Assembly: GCF_024448895.1 (NCBI RefSeq)
Contig: NZ_JAMOIC010000011.1
Location: forward strand, 1-64,000
Direction of reading: 5' to 3'
DNA length: 64,000 bases
From: Stutzerimonas stutzeri
GTDB lineage: Bacteria; Pseudomonadota; Gammaproteobacteria; Pseudomonadales; Pseudomonadaceae
Positions 1 to 12,414 of this stretch are shown in pieces; position 1 is the stretch's first letter; the number at the start of each line of letters is the position of its first letter. Under the pieces are notes generated by a model. It was given only the letters and a program-made list of their open reading frames with translations. It was not told the origin of the DNA and searched no databases. The position numbers and the translations under genes are program-made.

Positions 1-189
1 TCCACCGATCCACGCGTTTCATCGAACTCGGTGCGACCTGGCGGTGGATGTAAAAAGCGACATCCACCCTACGAACTATGAATGCCAGGGCCTGCCTAGG
101 GTGGGCCGGGGCGCTCCGCTTTAGCCCAGCAGATTCGGGTGACCCCATACTCAGTACATCGGAACCCATTTACCACAGCGGTATTCGGC
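1..189. other. Intergenic region with short palindromes
   Basis: No convincing gene. It holds a perfect 9-base inverted repeat, GGTGGATGT (43-51) and ACATCCACC (60-68) around an 8-base loop, embedded in a GTAGGGTGGATGT-type sequence, and a second GC-rich palindromic stretch around 98-132. These look like the short dispersed intergenic palindromes common in Pseudomonas. They lie just downstream of guaD and may act as transcript ends, but there is no T-run to prove a terminator. Confidence 0.5.
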
Positions 190-1494
190 TCACGCTTTAC
201 GGTGCACCGAAACCCCGGCCGCGTAGGTTTCTTTCACCGCGCGGTCATCACCCAGGATCATCAGCGCGAAGAGTTTTTCCTGGAGCGTCGTAGCCTGGCT
301 AAGACGGTAGTCGATCAGCGGGGTCGCCTTGTAGTCGAGTACGACGAAGTCAGCGTCCTTGCCCGGTTGCAGGTTGCCGATCTGGTCGTCGAGATAGAGC
401 GCGCGTGCGCCGCCGAGGGTCGCCAAATACAGCGCCTTGAACGCATCGAGTTTCTGGCCCTGCAGCTGCAGCACCTTGTACGCCTCGTTGAGGCTGGCGA
501 GCTGCGAGAAGCTGGTGCCGCCGCCGACATCCGTGCCCAGGCCCACCCGTACGCCGTAGCCTTCCACCTTGGCCAGGTCGAATAGACCGCTGCCGAGGAA
601 CAGGTTGGATGTGGGGCAAAAGGCAACGGCCGAACCCGTTTCGCCGAGGCGTTTGCACTCGTCATCGCACAGGTGGACCCCGTGGGCGAACACCGAGCGC
701 GGACCGATCAGGCCGTGGTGGTCGTAGACGTCCAGGTAGCCCTTGCGCTCCGGGAACAGCTCCTTGACCCACTCGACCTCCTGCTTGTTCTCGGAGATAT
801 GGGTGTGCATGTACAGGTCCGGAAATTCAGCGAACAGCTTACCGGCCAGGGTCAGTTGCTCCGGCGTGCTGGTCGGCGCGAAGCGTGGAGTGACGGCGTA
901 ATGCAGGCGGCACTTGCCGTGCCAGCGCTCGATCAACTCTTTGCTGTCGGCATAGCCGGATTCGGCGGTGTCGGTGAGGAAATCCGGCGCATTGCGATCC
1001 ATCAGCACCTTGCCGGCGATCATCCGCAGGTTGAGCTTTTCCGCCGTTTCGAAGAAGGCATCCACCGATTGCTTGTGCACCGTGCCGAACACCAGCGCCG
1101 TGGTGGTGCCGTTGCGCAGCAGCTCGCCGAGGAACAGGTCGGCCTGCTCGCGAGCATGTGCCATGTCGCTGAAGCGCCCTTCATTCGGAAAGGTGTAGGT
1201 TTCCAGCCAGTCCAGCAGTTGCGCGCCGTAGGAGCCAATTACGCCGACCTGTGGGTAGTGGATATGGGTATCGACGAAGCCTGGAGTGATCAGCGCGTCC
1301 GGGTATTCGACGATTTCTGTGCCGGCGGCCAGCGTCGGCAACAGCTCGGCGGCATGGCCGATCCTAGCTATCTTCCCGTCCTCGACCACCAGCAGGCCGT
1401 CTTCGAAATACTCATGGGACTGCTCGATGCCCACCTCGCGCGGGTCGGCGAGGCAATGGAGCAGGGCGGCACGGTAGGCTTTGGCTTGGGACAT
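190..1494 (-). CDS. guaD: Guanine deaminase
   Basis: Zinc amidohydrolase that deaminates guanine to xanthine, the substrate of the xanthine dehydrogenase encoded upstream. The 434-residue protein has the amidohydrolase metal motif DTHIHYPQ (about residues 75-82), later His motifs in MHTHISE and VFAHGVHL, and the Asp ligand in GLGTDVGGG, all as expected for GuaD. I chose the ATG at 1494; an in-frame TTG lies four codons upstream, but the ATG is preceded by GAGA at normal spacing. It is the last gene of the minus-strand set xdhA-xdhB-xdhC-guaD, the same order as in P. aeruginosa. A 164-base gap with a REP sequence separates it from xdhC, so it may also have its own promoter. Confidence 0.95.
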   Translation of the reverse strand: MSQAKAYRAALLHCLADPREVGIEQSHEYFEDGLLVVEDGKIARIGHAAELLPTLAAGTEIVEYPDALITPGFVDTHIHYPQVGVIGSYGAQLLDWLETYTFPNEGRFSDMAHAREQADLFLGELLRNGTTTALVFGTVHKQSVDAFFETAEKLNLRMIAGKVLMDRNAPDFLTDTAESGYADSKELIERWHGKCRLHYAVTPRFAPTSTPEQLTLAGKLFAEFPDLYMHTHISENKQEVEWVKELFPERKGYLDVYDHHGLIGPRSVFAHGVHLCDDECKRLGETGSAVAFCPTSNLFLGSGLFDLAKVEGYGVRVGLGTDVGGGTSFSQLASLNEAYKVLQLQGQKLDAFKALYLATLGGARALYLDDQIGNLQPGKDADFVVLDYKATPLIDYRLSQATTLQEKLFALMILGDDRAVKETYAAGVSVHRKA

Positions 1495-1569
1495 GGGGGT
1501 TCTCAAAAATCCTGGTGTAAATGTATCGGCCCGGAATCAACAGGTGATCCCAGCGGCTTCGGTTCTATT

Positions 1570-1597
1570 CGTAGGATCCAGCTTGCTGGCGATCCTG
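1570..1597. repeat. REP element between guaD and xdhC
   Basis: The sequence contains a GTAGGATCCAGCTTGCTGGC core (1571-1590) followed by GATC, with the inverted pair CCAGC-TT-GCTGG. It is a one-base variant of the REP arms found inside lhr and hrpA in this window. A degenerate inverted partner may lie near 1618-1650. Confidence 0.7.
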
Positions 1598-1658
1598 TCT
1601 CATTGAGCTCATTCGAAGGCAATCGCGCTTACGTTGCGAGCTGTGCCGCCTTCCGACA

Positions 1659-2501
1659 TCAGCCCATGCGCGACCGCCTTGATGCCGGAACCAGCATGGG
1701 CACCGGTTTTTCGCCATCATTGGCCTGCTCGCCGAAGTTGGCGTTGTACGTCGCGATCACCTCGCCAGCGATGGACACGGCAATCTCGATCGGCAATTTG
1801 CCCTTAACCTCGGCGATGCCCATCGGGCAGCGCATGCGCTGTACGGTTTCCGGCTGGAAGCCCCGGTCACGCAGGCGATGTTCGAACTTGGCGCGCTTGC
1901 TCTTCGAGCCGATCAGCCCGTAGTAGGTGAAGTCATTGCGCGCCAGGATTGCGGCGGTCAGTTCCAGGTCGAGTTGGTGATTGTGGGTCATGACGATGAA
2001 GTAACTGCCGGCGGGCATGTTTTCAACCTCGTCCACCACCTCGTCGTTAAGCACTTTCTCGACAGCCTGAGGAATATGCTCAGGAAATTCGCTCTCGCGG
2101 GAATCGATCCAGCGCACCTTGCACGGCAGGCTGGCCAGCAACGGAACCAGGGCGCGCCCCACGTGACCGGCACCGAACACGGCGATATGCGCCTGGGGCT
2201 GGCCCATGGGTTCGAACAGCAGCACGGTGGCGCCGCCGCAGCATTGGCCCAAGCTCGCGCCAAGGGAGAAGCGCTCCAGACGGGTATCGCGGCTGCGGTT
2301 TTCCAGCATCTCGCGGGCGATCTCTTGCGCCTTGTATTCCAGATGGCCGCCGCCGATGGTGTCGTACAGGCGCTCACGGCTAACGACCATCTTTGAGCCG
2401 GCATTGCGCGGCGTCGAGCCACGCTCTTCGATGATGGTCACCAGCACGCAGGGTTCGCCTTGTTGCTGCAGGTCGGCGAGGGCGTCTATCCAGCTGTTCA
2501 T
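1659..2501 (-). CDS. xdhC: Xanthine dehydrogenase accessory protein XdhC
   Basis: XdhC binds the molybdenum cofactor, helps convert it to the sulfurated form and delivers it to the XdhB subunit. The 280-residue protein shows the N-terminal XdhC/CoxI motif ERGSTPRNAGSKM (about residues 26-38), the conserved GGGHLEYKA stretch (about 50-58) and a C-terminal Rossmann-like half with VFGAGHVGRAL (about 108-118). The ATG is preceded by GGAGA at seven bases. It lies downstream of xdhB, separated by 230 bases rich in repeats, so cotranscription is likely but not shown. Confidence 0.95.
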   Translation of the reverse strand: MNSWIDALADLQQQGEPCVLVTIIEERGSTPRNAGSKMVVSRERLYDTIGGGHLEYKAQEIAREMLENRSRDTRLERFSLGASLGQCCGGATVLLFEPMGQPQAHIAVFGAGHVGRALVPLLASLPCKVRWIDSRESEFPEHIPQAVEKVLNDEVVDEVENMPAGSYFIVMTHNHQLDLELTAAILARNDFTYYGLIGSKSKRAKFEHRLRDRGFQPETVQRMRCPMGIAEVKGKLPIEIAVSIAGEVIATYNANFGEQANDGEKPVPMLVPASRRSRMG

Positions 2502-2537
2502 GTCATTCTCCGATGCCTGATGGCATGCGATTTTTCT

Positions 2538-2731
2538 GTGTAGGTGCCAGGGCCGCCTGGTTCTGCTCGGGAGCAGAGTTCGGCTGGCTGCGCTGGAAAC
2601 ACTTTGCGAGCAAGCTCGCTCCTACAATCAACACCGGCCATCACCGTAGGGTGAGTTGAGCTTGCGATACCCGTCGCGATCATCGGTAACATCGATGGGT
2701 ATCGCTTCGCTCAACGCTACCTGCGGTTTCC
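2538..2731. repeat. REP and inverted dispersed repeat between xdhB and xdhC
   Basis: Two repeat types fill this gap. One is a REP sequence, GCGAGCAAGCTCGC with flanking CTCCTACA (about 2603-2627), possibly paired with a degenerate arm near 2538-2560. The other is a two-armed palindrome, GAGTTGAGCTTGCGATACCC (2651-2670) and GATGGGTATCGCTTCGCTCA (2694-2713); the same two arms recur in opposite order at 42264-42384. No gene is present. The structures may punctuate the xdhB-xdhC transcript. Confidence 0.65.
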
Positions 2732-5117
2732 CTAACTTATCGTTTCGGTTGCCGGTAGCGGCGCAGCCTTGGCCGCCTGCTTCAACTTGCGCATCTGTTC
2801 CACGCCCCACAGCACCCGCTCGGGCGTCGCCGGGGCGTCGATCTTTGGCTGGGCCTTGTAGTCGGCCACGCTGGCCACAGCGTCCTTGATCGCACACCAG
2901 ACGGAGATCCCAAGCATGAACGGCGGCTCACCGACGGCCTTGGAATGGAACACCGTGTCCTCGGGGTTCTTGCGGTTCTCAACCAGCTTGACCCGCAGAT
3001 CCAGCGGCATGTCAGCAACGGCCGGTACCTTGTAGCTCGCCGGGCCGCTGGTCATCAGCTTGCCCTTGTCGTTCCAGACCAGCTCTTCCATGGTCAGCCA
3101 GCCCATGCCCTGGACGAAGCCGCCTTCGACCTGACCGATGTCGATGGCTGGATTCAGCGAGGCGCCCACGTCATGCAGGATGTCGCTGCGCAGCATCTTG
3201 TACTCGCCGGTCAGGGTGTCGACGATTACCTCGGAGCACGCCGCGCCGTAGGCGAAGTAGTAGAACGGCCGGCCGCGCGCCAGGCTGCGGTCGTAGTAGA
3301 TCTTCGGCGTGCGATAGAAGCCGGTGGACGACAACGACACCTGACCGAAATAGGCCTGCTGAATCAGCTCGTCAAACGACAGGTACTCGTCGCGAATGCG
3401 CACCTGGCCGTTCTTGAACTCAACGTCTTCCTCAGTGACCTTGAAATGCCGCGCGGCAAATTCGATCAGGCGCTGCTTGATGGTTTGCGCAGCATTTTGC
3501 GCCGCCTTGCCGTTGAGGTCGGTGCCACTGGAGGCGGCGGTCGGTGAGGTGTTCGGCACCTTGTCGGTATTGGTCGCGGTGATCTGGATGCGGTCGATGT
3601 CGACCTGGAACACCTCAGCCACCACCTGGGCCACCTTGGTGTTCAGGCCCTGACCCATCTCGGTGCCGCCGTGGTTCAAATGAATGCTGCCGTCTGTGTA
3701 GACGTGCACCAACGCGCCACCCTGGTTGAGGAAGCTGGCAGTGAAGCTGATGCCGAATTTCACCGGGGTCAGTGCCAGGCCTTTCTTCAGAATCGGGCTC
3801 TTGGCGTTGAATGCGCGGATCTCTTCGCGACGGCGGGCGTACTCGCTGCTGGCTTCAAGCTCGGCTGTCATCTCCTCGAGCATGTTGTGCTCGACGGTCT
3901 GGTAGTACGGCGTGACGTTGCGCTCGGTCTTGCCGTAGTAGTTTCGCTTGCGCACATCCAGCGGGTCTTTGCCGAGCTGGCGTGCCACCGCATCCATGAT
4001 CTCCTCGATGGCGACCATGCCTTGCGGGCCGCCAAAGCCGCGGTAAGCGGTATTGGACGCTAGGTTGGTCTTACAGCGATGGCCATTGATGGTCGCGTCG
4101 CCCAGGTAATAGGCGTTGTCGGAGTGGAACATGGCGCGGTCGACGATGGAGCCGGAAAGATCCGGCGAATAACCGCAGTTACCGGCCAGGTCGATCTCGA
4201 TGCCGTGCAGCAGGCCATCGTCATCGAAGCCGACGTCGTACTCGACGTAGAACGGATGACGCTTGCCGGTCATGGTCATGTCTTCCATGCGTGGCAGACG
4301 CATCTTGGTCGGGCGGCCGGTGAGGTGCGCGATCACTGCGCACATGCACGCCGGGCCGGCGGCCTGGGTTTCCTTGCCGCCAAAGCCGCCGCCCATGCGA
4401 CGCATGTCGATGACGATCTTGTTCATCGAAACGCCGAGCACTTCAGCGACGAGCTTCTGCACCTCGGTGGGGTTTTGCGTGGAGGTGTAGACGATCATGC
4501 CGCCGTCTTCGGTCGGCATCACCGAGGAAACCTGAGTTTCGAGATAGAAGTGCTCCTGACCGCCGATATGCAGGCTGCCTTGCAAGCGGCGTGGTGCCGT
4601 CGCCAGTGCCGCACTGGAGTCGCCGCGCTTGTGGGTGTGGCTGTCGAGCACGAAGTGCTTCTTGCGCAGCGCATCCACTACGTCGATCACCGGCTCCAGA
4701 TCTTCGTATTCGATGATCGCAGCCATGGCTGCCTTACGCGCGGTCTCCAGGCTATCGGCGGCAACGGCGATCACCGGCTGACCGATGAACTCGACAATGC
4801 CGTCAGCCAATAGCGGATCGCCCGGCATCACGGCACCGATATCCAGCTGACCCGGCACGTCCTTGGCGGTGATGGCGATGGCGACACCCGGGATGTTGTA
4901 GCAGGGCGCCGTGTCGATGCTCAGGATGCGAGCATGGGCGCGGTCGCTCATGCGGGCATACACGTGCAGCTGGTTGGGAAACTCCAGCCGGTCGTCGACG
5001 TAGACGGCTTCGCCGGTGACGTGCTTCGGGGCGCTGTCATGCTTGACGCTGCGTCCAACGCCGGTGACAAGGTCCTGTGTGAACAGGGCTGCGATTTCTT
5101 CCTGAGTTTTGGTTGGC

Positions 5118-5125
<8 letters not shown>
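2732..5125 (-). CDS. xdhB: Xanthine dehydrogenase, molybdopterin-binding subunit
   Basis: Large catalytic subunit that oxidises hypoxanthine and xanthine to urate at a molybdopterin centre. The 797-residue protein has the N-terminal aldehyde oxidase/xanthine dehydrogenase a/b hammerhead region, the molybdenum-site loop GGGFGGKE (about residues 245-252) and the motif AVGEPP containing the catalytic Glu (about residue 732). The ATG at 5125 overlaps the end of xdhA by eight bases (ATGCATAA), which suggests translational coupling. The size and two-subunit arrangement match the bacterial XdhAB type. Cofactor insertion depends on XdhC, encoded next. Confidence 0.97.
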
Positions 5126-6557
<1,432 letters not shown>

Positions 6558-6621
6558 AGAGGGCCTCCGGGGCTTTCTTGTTCTGGACTCTGGCGGTGAA
6601 ATTAGCGGTATCTGACTTCTT

Positions 6622-6650
6622 GGTCAACAAATACTTGACTCAAAAGTCAA
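6622..6650. promoter_or_regulatory. Palindromic operator candidate upstream of xdhA
   Basis: TTGACTCAAAAGTCAA (6635-6650) is a perfect inverted repeat, TTGACT-CAAA-AGTCAA. A third half-site, GGTCAA (6622-6627), forms an overlapping inverted pair GTCAA-N7-TTGAC with the left arm. This cluster is typical of a dimeric regulator's operator. The regulator is not in the window and the family is not determined. Confidence 0.5.
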
Positions 6651-6812
6651 CGCGACAGGCAGACGCACTTTTCCCAGCAATTGCCAGGCCATGGCAGATG
6701 CCACCGCTTTGAGTATGGTCCAGGAAATGATCAGATCACGATGGATACGCCGCAGCGAAAAGCCTCTCACTGCGACGCATGCACCAGGTGGTTTTCGCGG
6801 CGATTCAGGTCG

Positions 6813-8168
6813 TCAGCCGGCTATGAGATCCCGAGCAGCCTGGCTGTGATTGGCGATCAACCCACCGACGTCGAGCCCTTCGATCTGACCATCGATCACT
6901 CGCCACTGGCCGCCAACCATGACGCGATCGGCCCGGTCCGCACCGCACAGCAGCAATGCGGAGATCGGGTCATGACTGCCGGAGAAGCGCAGCTCATCGA
7001 GCTTGAACAACGCGAGATCGGCCTGCTTGCCAACCGCTAGTTCACCCACGTCATCGCGGCCTAGCAGACGGGCGGAGCCACGTGTGGCCCAACCCAGAAC
7101 TCGTTCCGGGGTGATCTGCTCAGCGCCATAACGCAGCCGCTGGATATACAGCGCCTGACGGGTTTCGAGGATCATGTTTGAGGCATCGTTGGAGGCCGAT
7201 CCGTCCACGCCCAACCCGATCGGCGCGCCGGCGGCCTCCAGCGCGAGGGTAGGGCAGATGCCCGATGCCAGCCGCATGTTGGAACTCGGGCAGTGGCATA
7301 TCCCGGTACCCGCTTCGCCCAACCGCTGGATCTCGTCATCGTTGAAGTGGATGCCGTGCGCCAACCAGGTGCGTTTGGAGAGCCAACCCACGCTATCCAG
7401 ATAATCCACGGTGCGCAGTCCAAAGCGTTGCTTGCAGAATTCTTCTTCATCGAGGGTTTCCGCCAGGTGCGTGTGCAGGCGGACGTCGTGGTATTCGGCG
7501 AGCGCCGCGCTGGCACGCATGATTTCCGGCGTCACCGAGAACGGCGAGCAGGGCGCCAGTGCAATCTGGATTCGCGCCCCAACGCCTCGCTCGTGGTAGC
7601 GAGCGATCAGCCGCTCGCTGTCGTCCAGTATCGCTTCCGCCGTCTGTACCGTGTGTTGCGGTGGCAGCCCGCCATCGGCTTCGCCCAGGCTCATCGAGCC
7701 GCGGGTCAGCATGGCGCGCATGCCCAGCTCGCGGACGGCTTCGATCTGTATGTCGATGGCATTTTCCAGGCCATCCGGGAACAGGTAGTGATGGTCCGCA
7801 GCCGTGGTGCAGCCCGATAGCAGCAGTTCTGCCAGTGCCACCTTGCTAGCCAGTGCCAGGCGATCCGGCGTCAAGCGTGCCCAGACCGGGTACAGAGTCT
7901 TCAGCCATGGAAACAGCGGTTGATTGATCACCGGGCCCCAGGCGCGGGTGAGGGTTTGATAGAAGTGGTGGTGGGTGTTGATTAGTCCCGGTAGCACGAC
8001 GTGCTCGCGAGCATCGAAGGTGCTGTCCACCGGCGCGGAAGGCGCTTGCCCGGGCCCGAGCAGTTCGACGATGACACCCGCTTCGATGACCAGGCCGCCA
8101 GGGGCGGGCAGCTCATTGGAGGTAAAAATAGCGAGGGGGTTCTTGATCCAGATACGGCTGGCAGTCAT
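6813..8168 (-). CDS. 8-oxoguanine deaminase (amidohydrolase)
   Basis: Cytosolic zinc amidohydrolase predicted to convert 8-oxoguanine to urate, a role shown for the close P. aeruginosa relative. The 451-residue protein has the motif INTHHHFYQTL with H66-x-H68, then later metal ligands in LHTHLAET and LAHGIHF and the Asp in GLGVDGSASND. It belongs to the TrzN/AtzB-like group of amidohydrolases, so older annotations call it hydroxyatrazine ethylaminohydrolase. It lies 255 bases upstream of xdhA on the same strand. Its product urate is the same as that of xanthine dehydrogenase, which fits a purine salvage or degradation cluster. Confidence 0.88.
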   Translation of the reverse strand: MTASRIWIKNPLAIFTSNELPAPGGLVIEAGVIVELLGPGQAPSAPVDSTFDAREHVVLPGLINTHHHFYQTLTRAWGPVINQPLFPWLKTLYPVWARLTPDRLALASKVALAELLLSGCTTAADHHYLFPDGLENAIDIQIEAVRELGMRAMLTRGSMSLGEADGGLPPQHTVQTAEAILDDSERLIARYHERGVGARIQIALAPCSPFSVTPEIMRASAALAEYHDVRLHTHLAETLDEEEFCKQRFGLRTVDYLDSVGWLSKRTWLAHGIHFNDDEIQRLGEAGTGICHCPSSNMRLASGICPTLALEAAGAPIGLGVDGSASNDASNMILETRQALYIQRLRYGAEQITPERVLGWATRGSARLLGRDDVGELAVGKQADLALFKLDELRFSGSHDPISALLLCGADRADRVMVGGQWRVIDGQIEGLDVGGLIANHSQAARDLIAG

Positions 8169-8313
8169 GGCCGGCTTCTCCTGAGTAGGGTTCAGAAATG
8201 AGCCAGCTCAGTTATTGCCCTGTCTGCTGATCCAGGGGGCACCCCAGTCAGGCGGGGCGCGTAGAGCACCATAAAGGCTCGCTCTCAACTTGTCATCCCT
8301 TCTGTGCAGGCAT

Positions 8314-8343
8314 GAAAAAGCCGGGCATGAGCCCGGCCTTTTC
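8314..8343 (-). terminator. Rho-independent terminator of the liv operon
   Basis: GCCGGGC (8320-8326), loop ATGA, GCCCGGC (8331-8337), flanked by five A on the left and a T-run on the right, so it could work in both directions. On the minus strand it closes the liv operon just after livF. Confidence 0.85.
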
Positions 8344-8354
8344 CGTCCCCTCGA

Positions 8355-9056
8355 TCAGCCGCCCAGGTAGGCGTCGCGGACCTTCGGGTTGACCAGCAGC
8401 TCTTCGCCGCCACCCTGCATGACGATGTGACCGTTCTCCAGCACGTAGCCGCGATCGGCGAGCTTGAGCGCCTGGTTGGCGTTCTGCTCCACCAGAAAGA
8501 TGGTCACGCCATCTTCGCGCAACTGTTCGATGATCTCGAAGATCTGCTGGATGATGATCGGCGCCAGGCCAAGGGATGGCTCGTCCAGCAGAAGCAGCTT
8601 GGGCTTGCTCATCAACGCGCGCGCAATGGCGAGCATTTGCTGTTCGCCGCCGGACATGGTGCCGCCGCGCTGCTGGAAACGCTCTTTGAGGCGCGGAAAC
8701 AACAGCAGCACCTTGTCGAGCTGCTCCTGGAAATCCGCCTTGTCCGTGAAGAAGCCGCCCATGGCGAGGTTTTCCTCGACCGTCAGACGGGCAAAGATGC
8801 GCCGTCCTTCGGGCACCACGGCAATGTCCTTGCGCATGATGTCATAGGTCTGCTTGCCGACCAGCTCTTCGCCTTCGAAGCGGATGCTGCCTTCGGATGC
8901 CATGGGCGTGCCGCAAAGCGTCATCAGCAGGGTCGACTTCCCGGCACCGTTGGCGCCGATCAGCGTGACGATCTCACCTTTGCGGACCTCGACGTTGACG
9001 TTGTGCAGGGCCTGGATCTTGCCGTAGAAAGTCGAGACGTTTTCGAAATACAGCAT
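8355..9056 (-). CDS. livF: Branched-chain amino acid ABC transporter ATPase LivF/BraG
   Basis: One of the two ATPases that power branched-chain amino acid import. The 233-residue protein has Walker A GANGAGKST (about residues 34-42), Q-loop, the ABC signature MSGGEQQ (about 134-140), and Walker B LLLLDEPSLGLAP (about 154-166). LivF-type ATPases are the shorter of the pair and lack the extra C-terminal segment of LivG, as here. It starts two bases after the end of livG and is the last gene of the operon, followed by a clear terminator. Confidence 0.95.
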   Translation of the reverse strand: MLYFENVSTFYGKIQALHNVNVEVRKGEIVTLIGANGAGKSTLLMTLCGTPMASEGSIRFEGEELVGKQTYDIMRKDIAVVPEGRRIFARLTVEENLAMGGFFTDKADFQEQLDKVLLLFPRLKERFQQRGGTMSGGEQQMLAIARALMSKPKLLLLDEPSLGLAPIIIQQIFEIIEQLREDGVTIFLVEQNANQALKLADRGYVLENGHIVMQGGGEELLVNPKVRDAYLGG

Positions 9057-9058
9057 GG

Positions 9059-9826
9059 TTACGCCTCTCCCAGATAAGCTTTGATCACGTCCGGATTGTC
9101 GCGGATCTGCTCCGGTGTGCCGGCCGCAAGCGGGCAGCCCTGGTTGATCACGACAATGTGGTCGGAAATGCTCATGACCAGCTTCATGTCGTGTTCGATC
9201 AGCAACACCGTCACGTTGTGTTGATCGCGCAACATGCCGATCAGCGCCTTGAGATCCTCGGTTTCCTTCGGGTTGAGGCCAGCGGCAGGTTCGTCGAGCA
9301 TAAGAATGCGCGGGCGTGTCATCATGCAGCGAGCAATTTCCAGGCGACGCTGCTGGCCATAGGCGAGGGTGCCCGCCGGACGGTTGGCTACATCGGTGAG
9401 ATTGACCTGCTCTAGCCAGTGGGCGGCGAAGTCCATCGCCTCGTGCTCGCTCTTGCGGAACGCTTTGGTCTTCAATAGACCTGAAAGAAAGCCTGTGTTC
9501 AGGTGGCGATGCTGAGCGACCAAGAGGTTTTCCACCGCCGTCATGTCCTTGAACAGACGGACGTTCTGGAAGGTGCGCACGACGCCCTTGCGCGCGATCT
9601 TGTGGCCCGGCAGGCCCTCGATCGCTTCGCCGTCGAGAAGGATCTTGCCGGATGTGGGCTGGTAAAAGCCCGTCAGGCAGTTGAATACCGTGGTCTTGCC
9701 GGCGCCGTTGGGGCCGATCATGGATACCACTTGCTTGTCATGTACGGTCAGGCCCACCCCGTTGACGGCCAGCAGGCCGCCGAAGCGCATGGTCAGGCCG
9801 CTTACTTCGAGAATCGGGCGGCTCAT
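9059..9826 (-). CDS. livG: Branched-chain amino acid ABC transporter ATPase LivG/BraF
   Basis: Second ATPase of the branched-chain amino acid importer. The 255-residue protein has Walker [10 protein letters not shown] (about residues 37-45), a signature read as [13 protein letters not shown] (about 152-164), Walker [13 protein letters not shown] and the typical LivG C-terminal end with [10 protein letters not shown]. Its ATG overlaps the livM stop by four bases (ATGA), so the two are translationally coupled. Confidence 0.95.
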   Translation of the reverse strand: MSRPILEVSGLTMRFGGLLAVNGVGLTVHDKQVVSMIGPNGAGKTTVFNCLTGFYQPTSGKILLDGEAIEGLPGHKIARKGVVRTFQNVRLFKDMTAVENLLVAQHRHLNTGFLSGLLKTKAFRKSEHEAMDFAAHWLEQVNLTDVANRPAGTLAYGQQRRLEIARCMMTRPRILMLDEPAAGLNPKETEDLKALIGMLRDQHNVTVLLIEHDMKLVMSISDHIVVINQGCPLAAGTPEQIRDNPDVIKAYLGEA

Positions 9827-11075
9827 CGCTTCAGCTCCAGGTGGGGGCGTTGCATGGGCAGCAGGCCCTGCGGACGCCAGATCATCATCAGCACCATCAA
9901 GGCGCCGAACATCAGCATGCGGTACTCGCTGAACTCACGCATCAGCTCGGGCAGCAGGATCATCACGACGGCGGCGAGTATCACGCCCAGTTGTGAGCCC
10001 ATGCCGCCGAGCACGACGATGGCGAGGATGATGGCCGATTCGATGAAGGTGAACGACTCCGGTGACACCAGCCCCTGACGTGCCGCGAAGAAGCTGCCAG
10101 CGAAGCCCGCGAACGTCGCGCCGAGGGTGAAGGCCGAAAGCTTGATCACTGTAGGGTTCATGCCCAGTGCGCGGCAGGCGATCTCGTCTTCACGCAAGGC
10201 TTCCCAGGCCCGACCGATGGGCATGCGCAGCAGGCGGTTGATCACGAACAGCGTCAGCAACACCAGCAACAGCGCGATCAGGTAGAGGAAGATCACCTTG
10301 TTGATCGAGGCGTAGTCCACACCGAAGAACTCATGGAAGGTCTGCATGCCCTCGGCAGCGCGGCGATCGAAAGACAGGCCGAACAAGGTAGGTTTGTCGA
10401 TGCCACTGATGCCGTTCGGGCCGCCGGTGAGGTCGGTCATGTTGCGCAGCAGCAGGCGGATGATTTCACCGAAGCCCAGCGTCACGATCGCCAGATAATC
10501 GCCCCGCAGACGCAACACCGGGAAGCCCAGCAGGAAGCCGAACAGCGCGGCCATGGCTCCAGCGATCGGCAAGGCCACCCAGAAGCCGATCCCGTAGTAA
10601 TGCGAGAGCAAGGCATAGGTATAGGCCCCGACAGCATAGAAGCCGACATAACCCAGATCGAGCAGGCCAGCCAGACCCACAACGATGTTCAACCCCAGCC
10701 CCAGCATCACGTAGATCAGGATCAGCGTGGCGATATCCACCGCGCCGCGGGAGCCGAAGAACGGCCAGGCGAGCGCGACCAGGATCAGTCCGATGATGAT
10801 GTAGCGCTGGGTCGACGGCAGGGTCAGGAAGTTGCCTGCCCCGGCCGGTATCGTCGGCAACTTCGGGCTGGCAGCCCAGCCGGCAGCGGCGTGGTGACGG
10901 AACAGTTGCCAGAAGAACATGGCCACGGCGCACGCAGCGATGATCCAGAAGGTTTTTGCGTCGCTGCCGTGGACTTCCAGACGAATGCCCACGGTGGTGA
11001 GCTTCAGGCCGAACACCGGTACGGCCACGGCGATCACCAGCAGGGCGCTGAAAAACGCGGTTCGAAGATTGCGGG

Positions 11076-11079
<4 letters not shown>
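9823..11079 (-). CDS. livM: Branched-chain amino acid ABC permease LivM/BraE
   Basis: Inner-membrane permease subunit that pairs with LivH. The 418-residue protein is longer than LivH because of an N-terminal extension with two or three extra membrane segments, as usual for Pseudomonas BraE. Many hydrophobic helices follow from about residue 90, with the conserved [21 protein letters not shown] region (starting about residue 133) and the EAA-like loop [15 protein letters not shown] (about 287-301) that contacts the ATPases. The start overlaps the livH stop by four bases. Confidence 0.95.
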
Positions 11080-11999
<920 letters not shown>

Positions 12000-12414
12000 T
12001 ACATTCTCCTGAACACCCGCACTCCTTGCTAGCGCACCGCTGAATACTATCTGCGCTGGCCGTACTTCGTTGAAAACAGTCTCGGTTGCTGCCCGATCAT
12101 GATGTTCATGGAGAACACCTGAGCGGCGCTTCTTCGGCTGTTCATCTACGCGTCGTGCCTGTCTCGCCTATGGTTCCGACGGTCTGCTCGACCGCAATGC
12201 GGACCTGCTTCGAACACGCAGCATGAATCAATGCAGCGCCAAGGGCTTGGTGCGGATCACGCACACGCCAGGTTCGAGGCGGGCCAGCTGTGCAGGCCAC
12301 TCGCTTGGTTGAAGGTGTTGCTGGGCGTCCCGTGCTTGTGGCCGGGTTGGCCCCGATCAGCTAAAACAAAGCCCACAGCGGATGCCGTGGGCTTCGGGTC
12401 GGTTGGTTATAGGT
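12000..12414. other. Intergenic region between braC and livH
   Basis: This 415-base gap has no believable gene. A hairpin with AGCCCAC and GTGGGCT arms (12370-12392) sits right after the braC stop and precedes a T-rich tract on the minus strand. It could be a partial terminator letting binding protein be made in excess of permease, as in other liv systems; that role is inferred. Confidence 0.5.
12362..12393 (-). terminator. Terminator or attenuator after braC
   Basis: Arms AGCCCAC-A-GC and GC-C-GTGGGCT (12370-12392) around loop GGAT, followed on the minus strand by TTTGTTTTAG. The single mismatch and broken T-run suggest incomplete termination. Confidence 0.6.

Noticed and set aside
673-1923. 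416-residue plus-strand ORF opposite guaD and xdhC
   Set aside because: It lies antisense to two well-supported genes, has no family resemblance and spans a repeat-bearing gap; long antisense ORFs are expected at this GC content.
6813-8168. Hydroxyatrazine or chlorohydrolase label
   Set aside because: It is the same amidohydrolase superfamily, but the purine gene context favours 8-oxoguanine deaminase.
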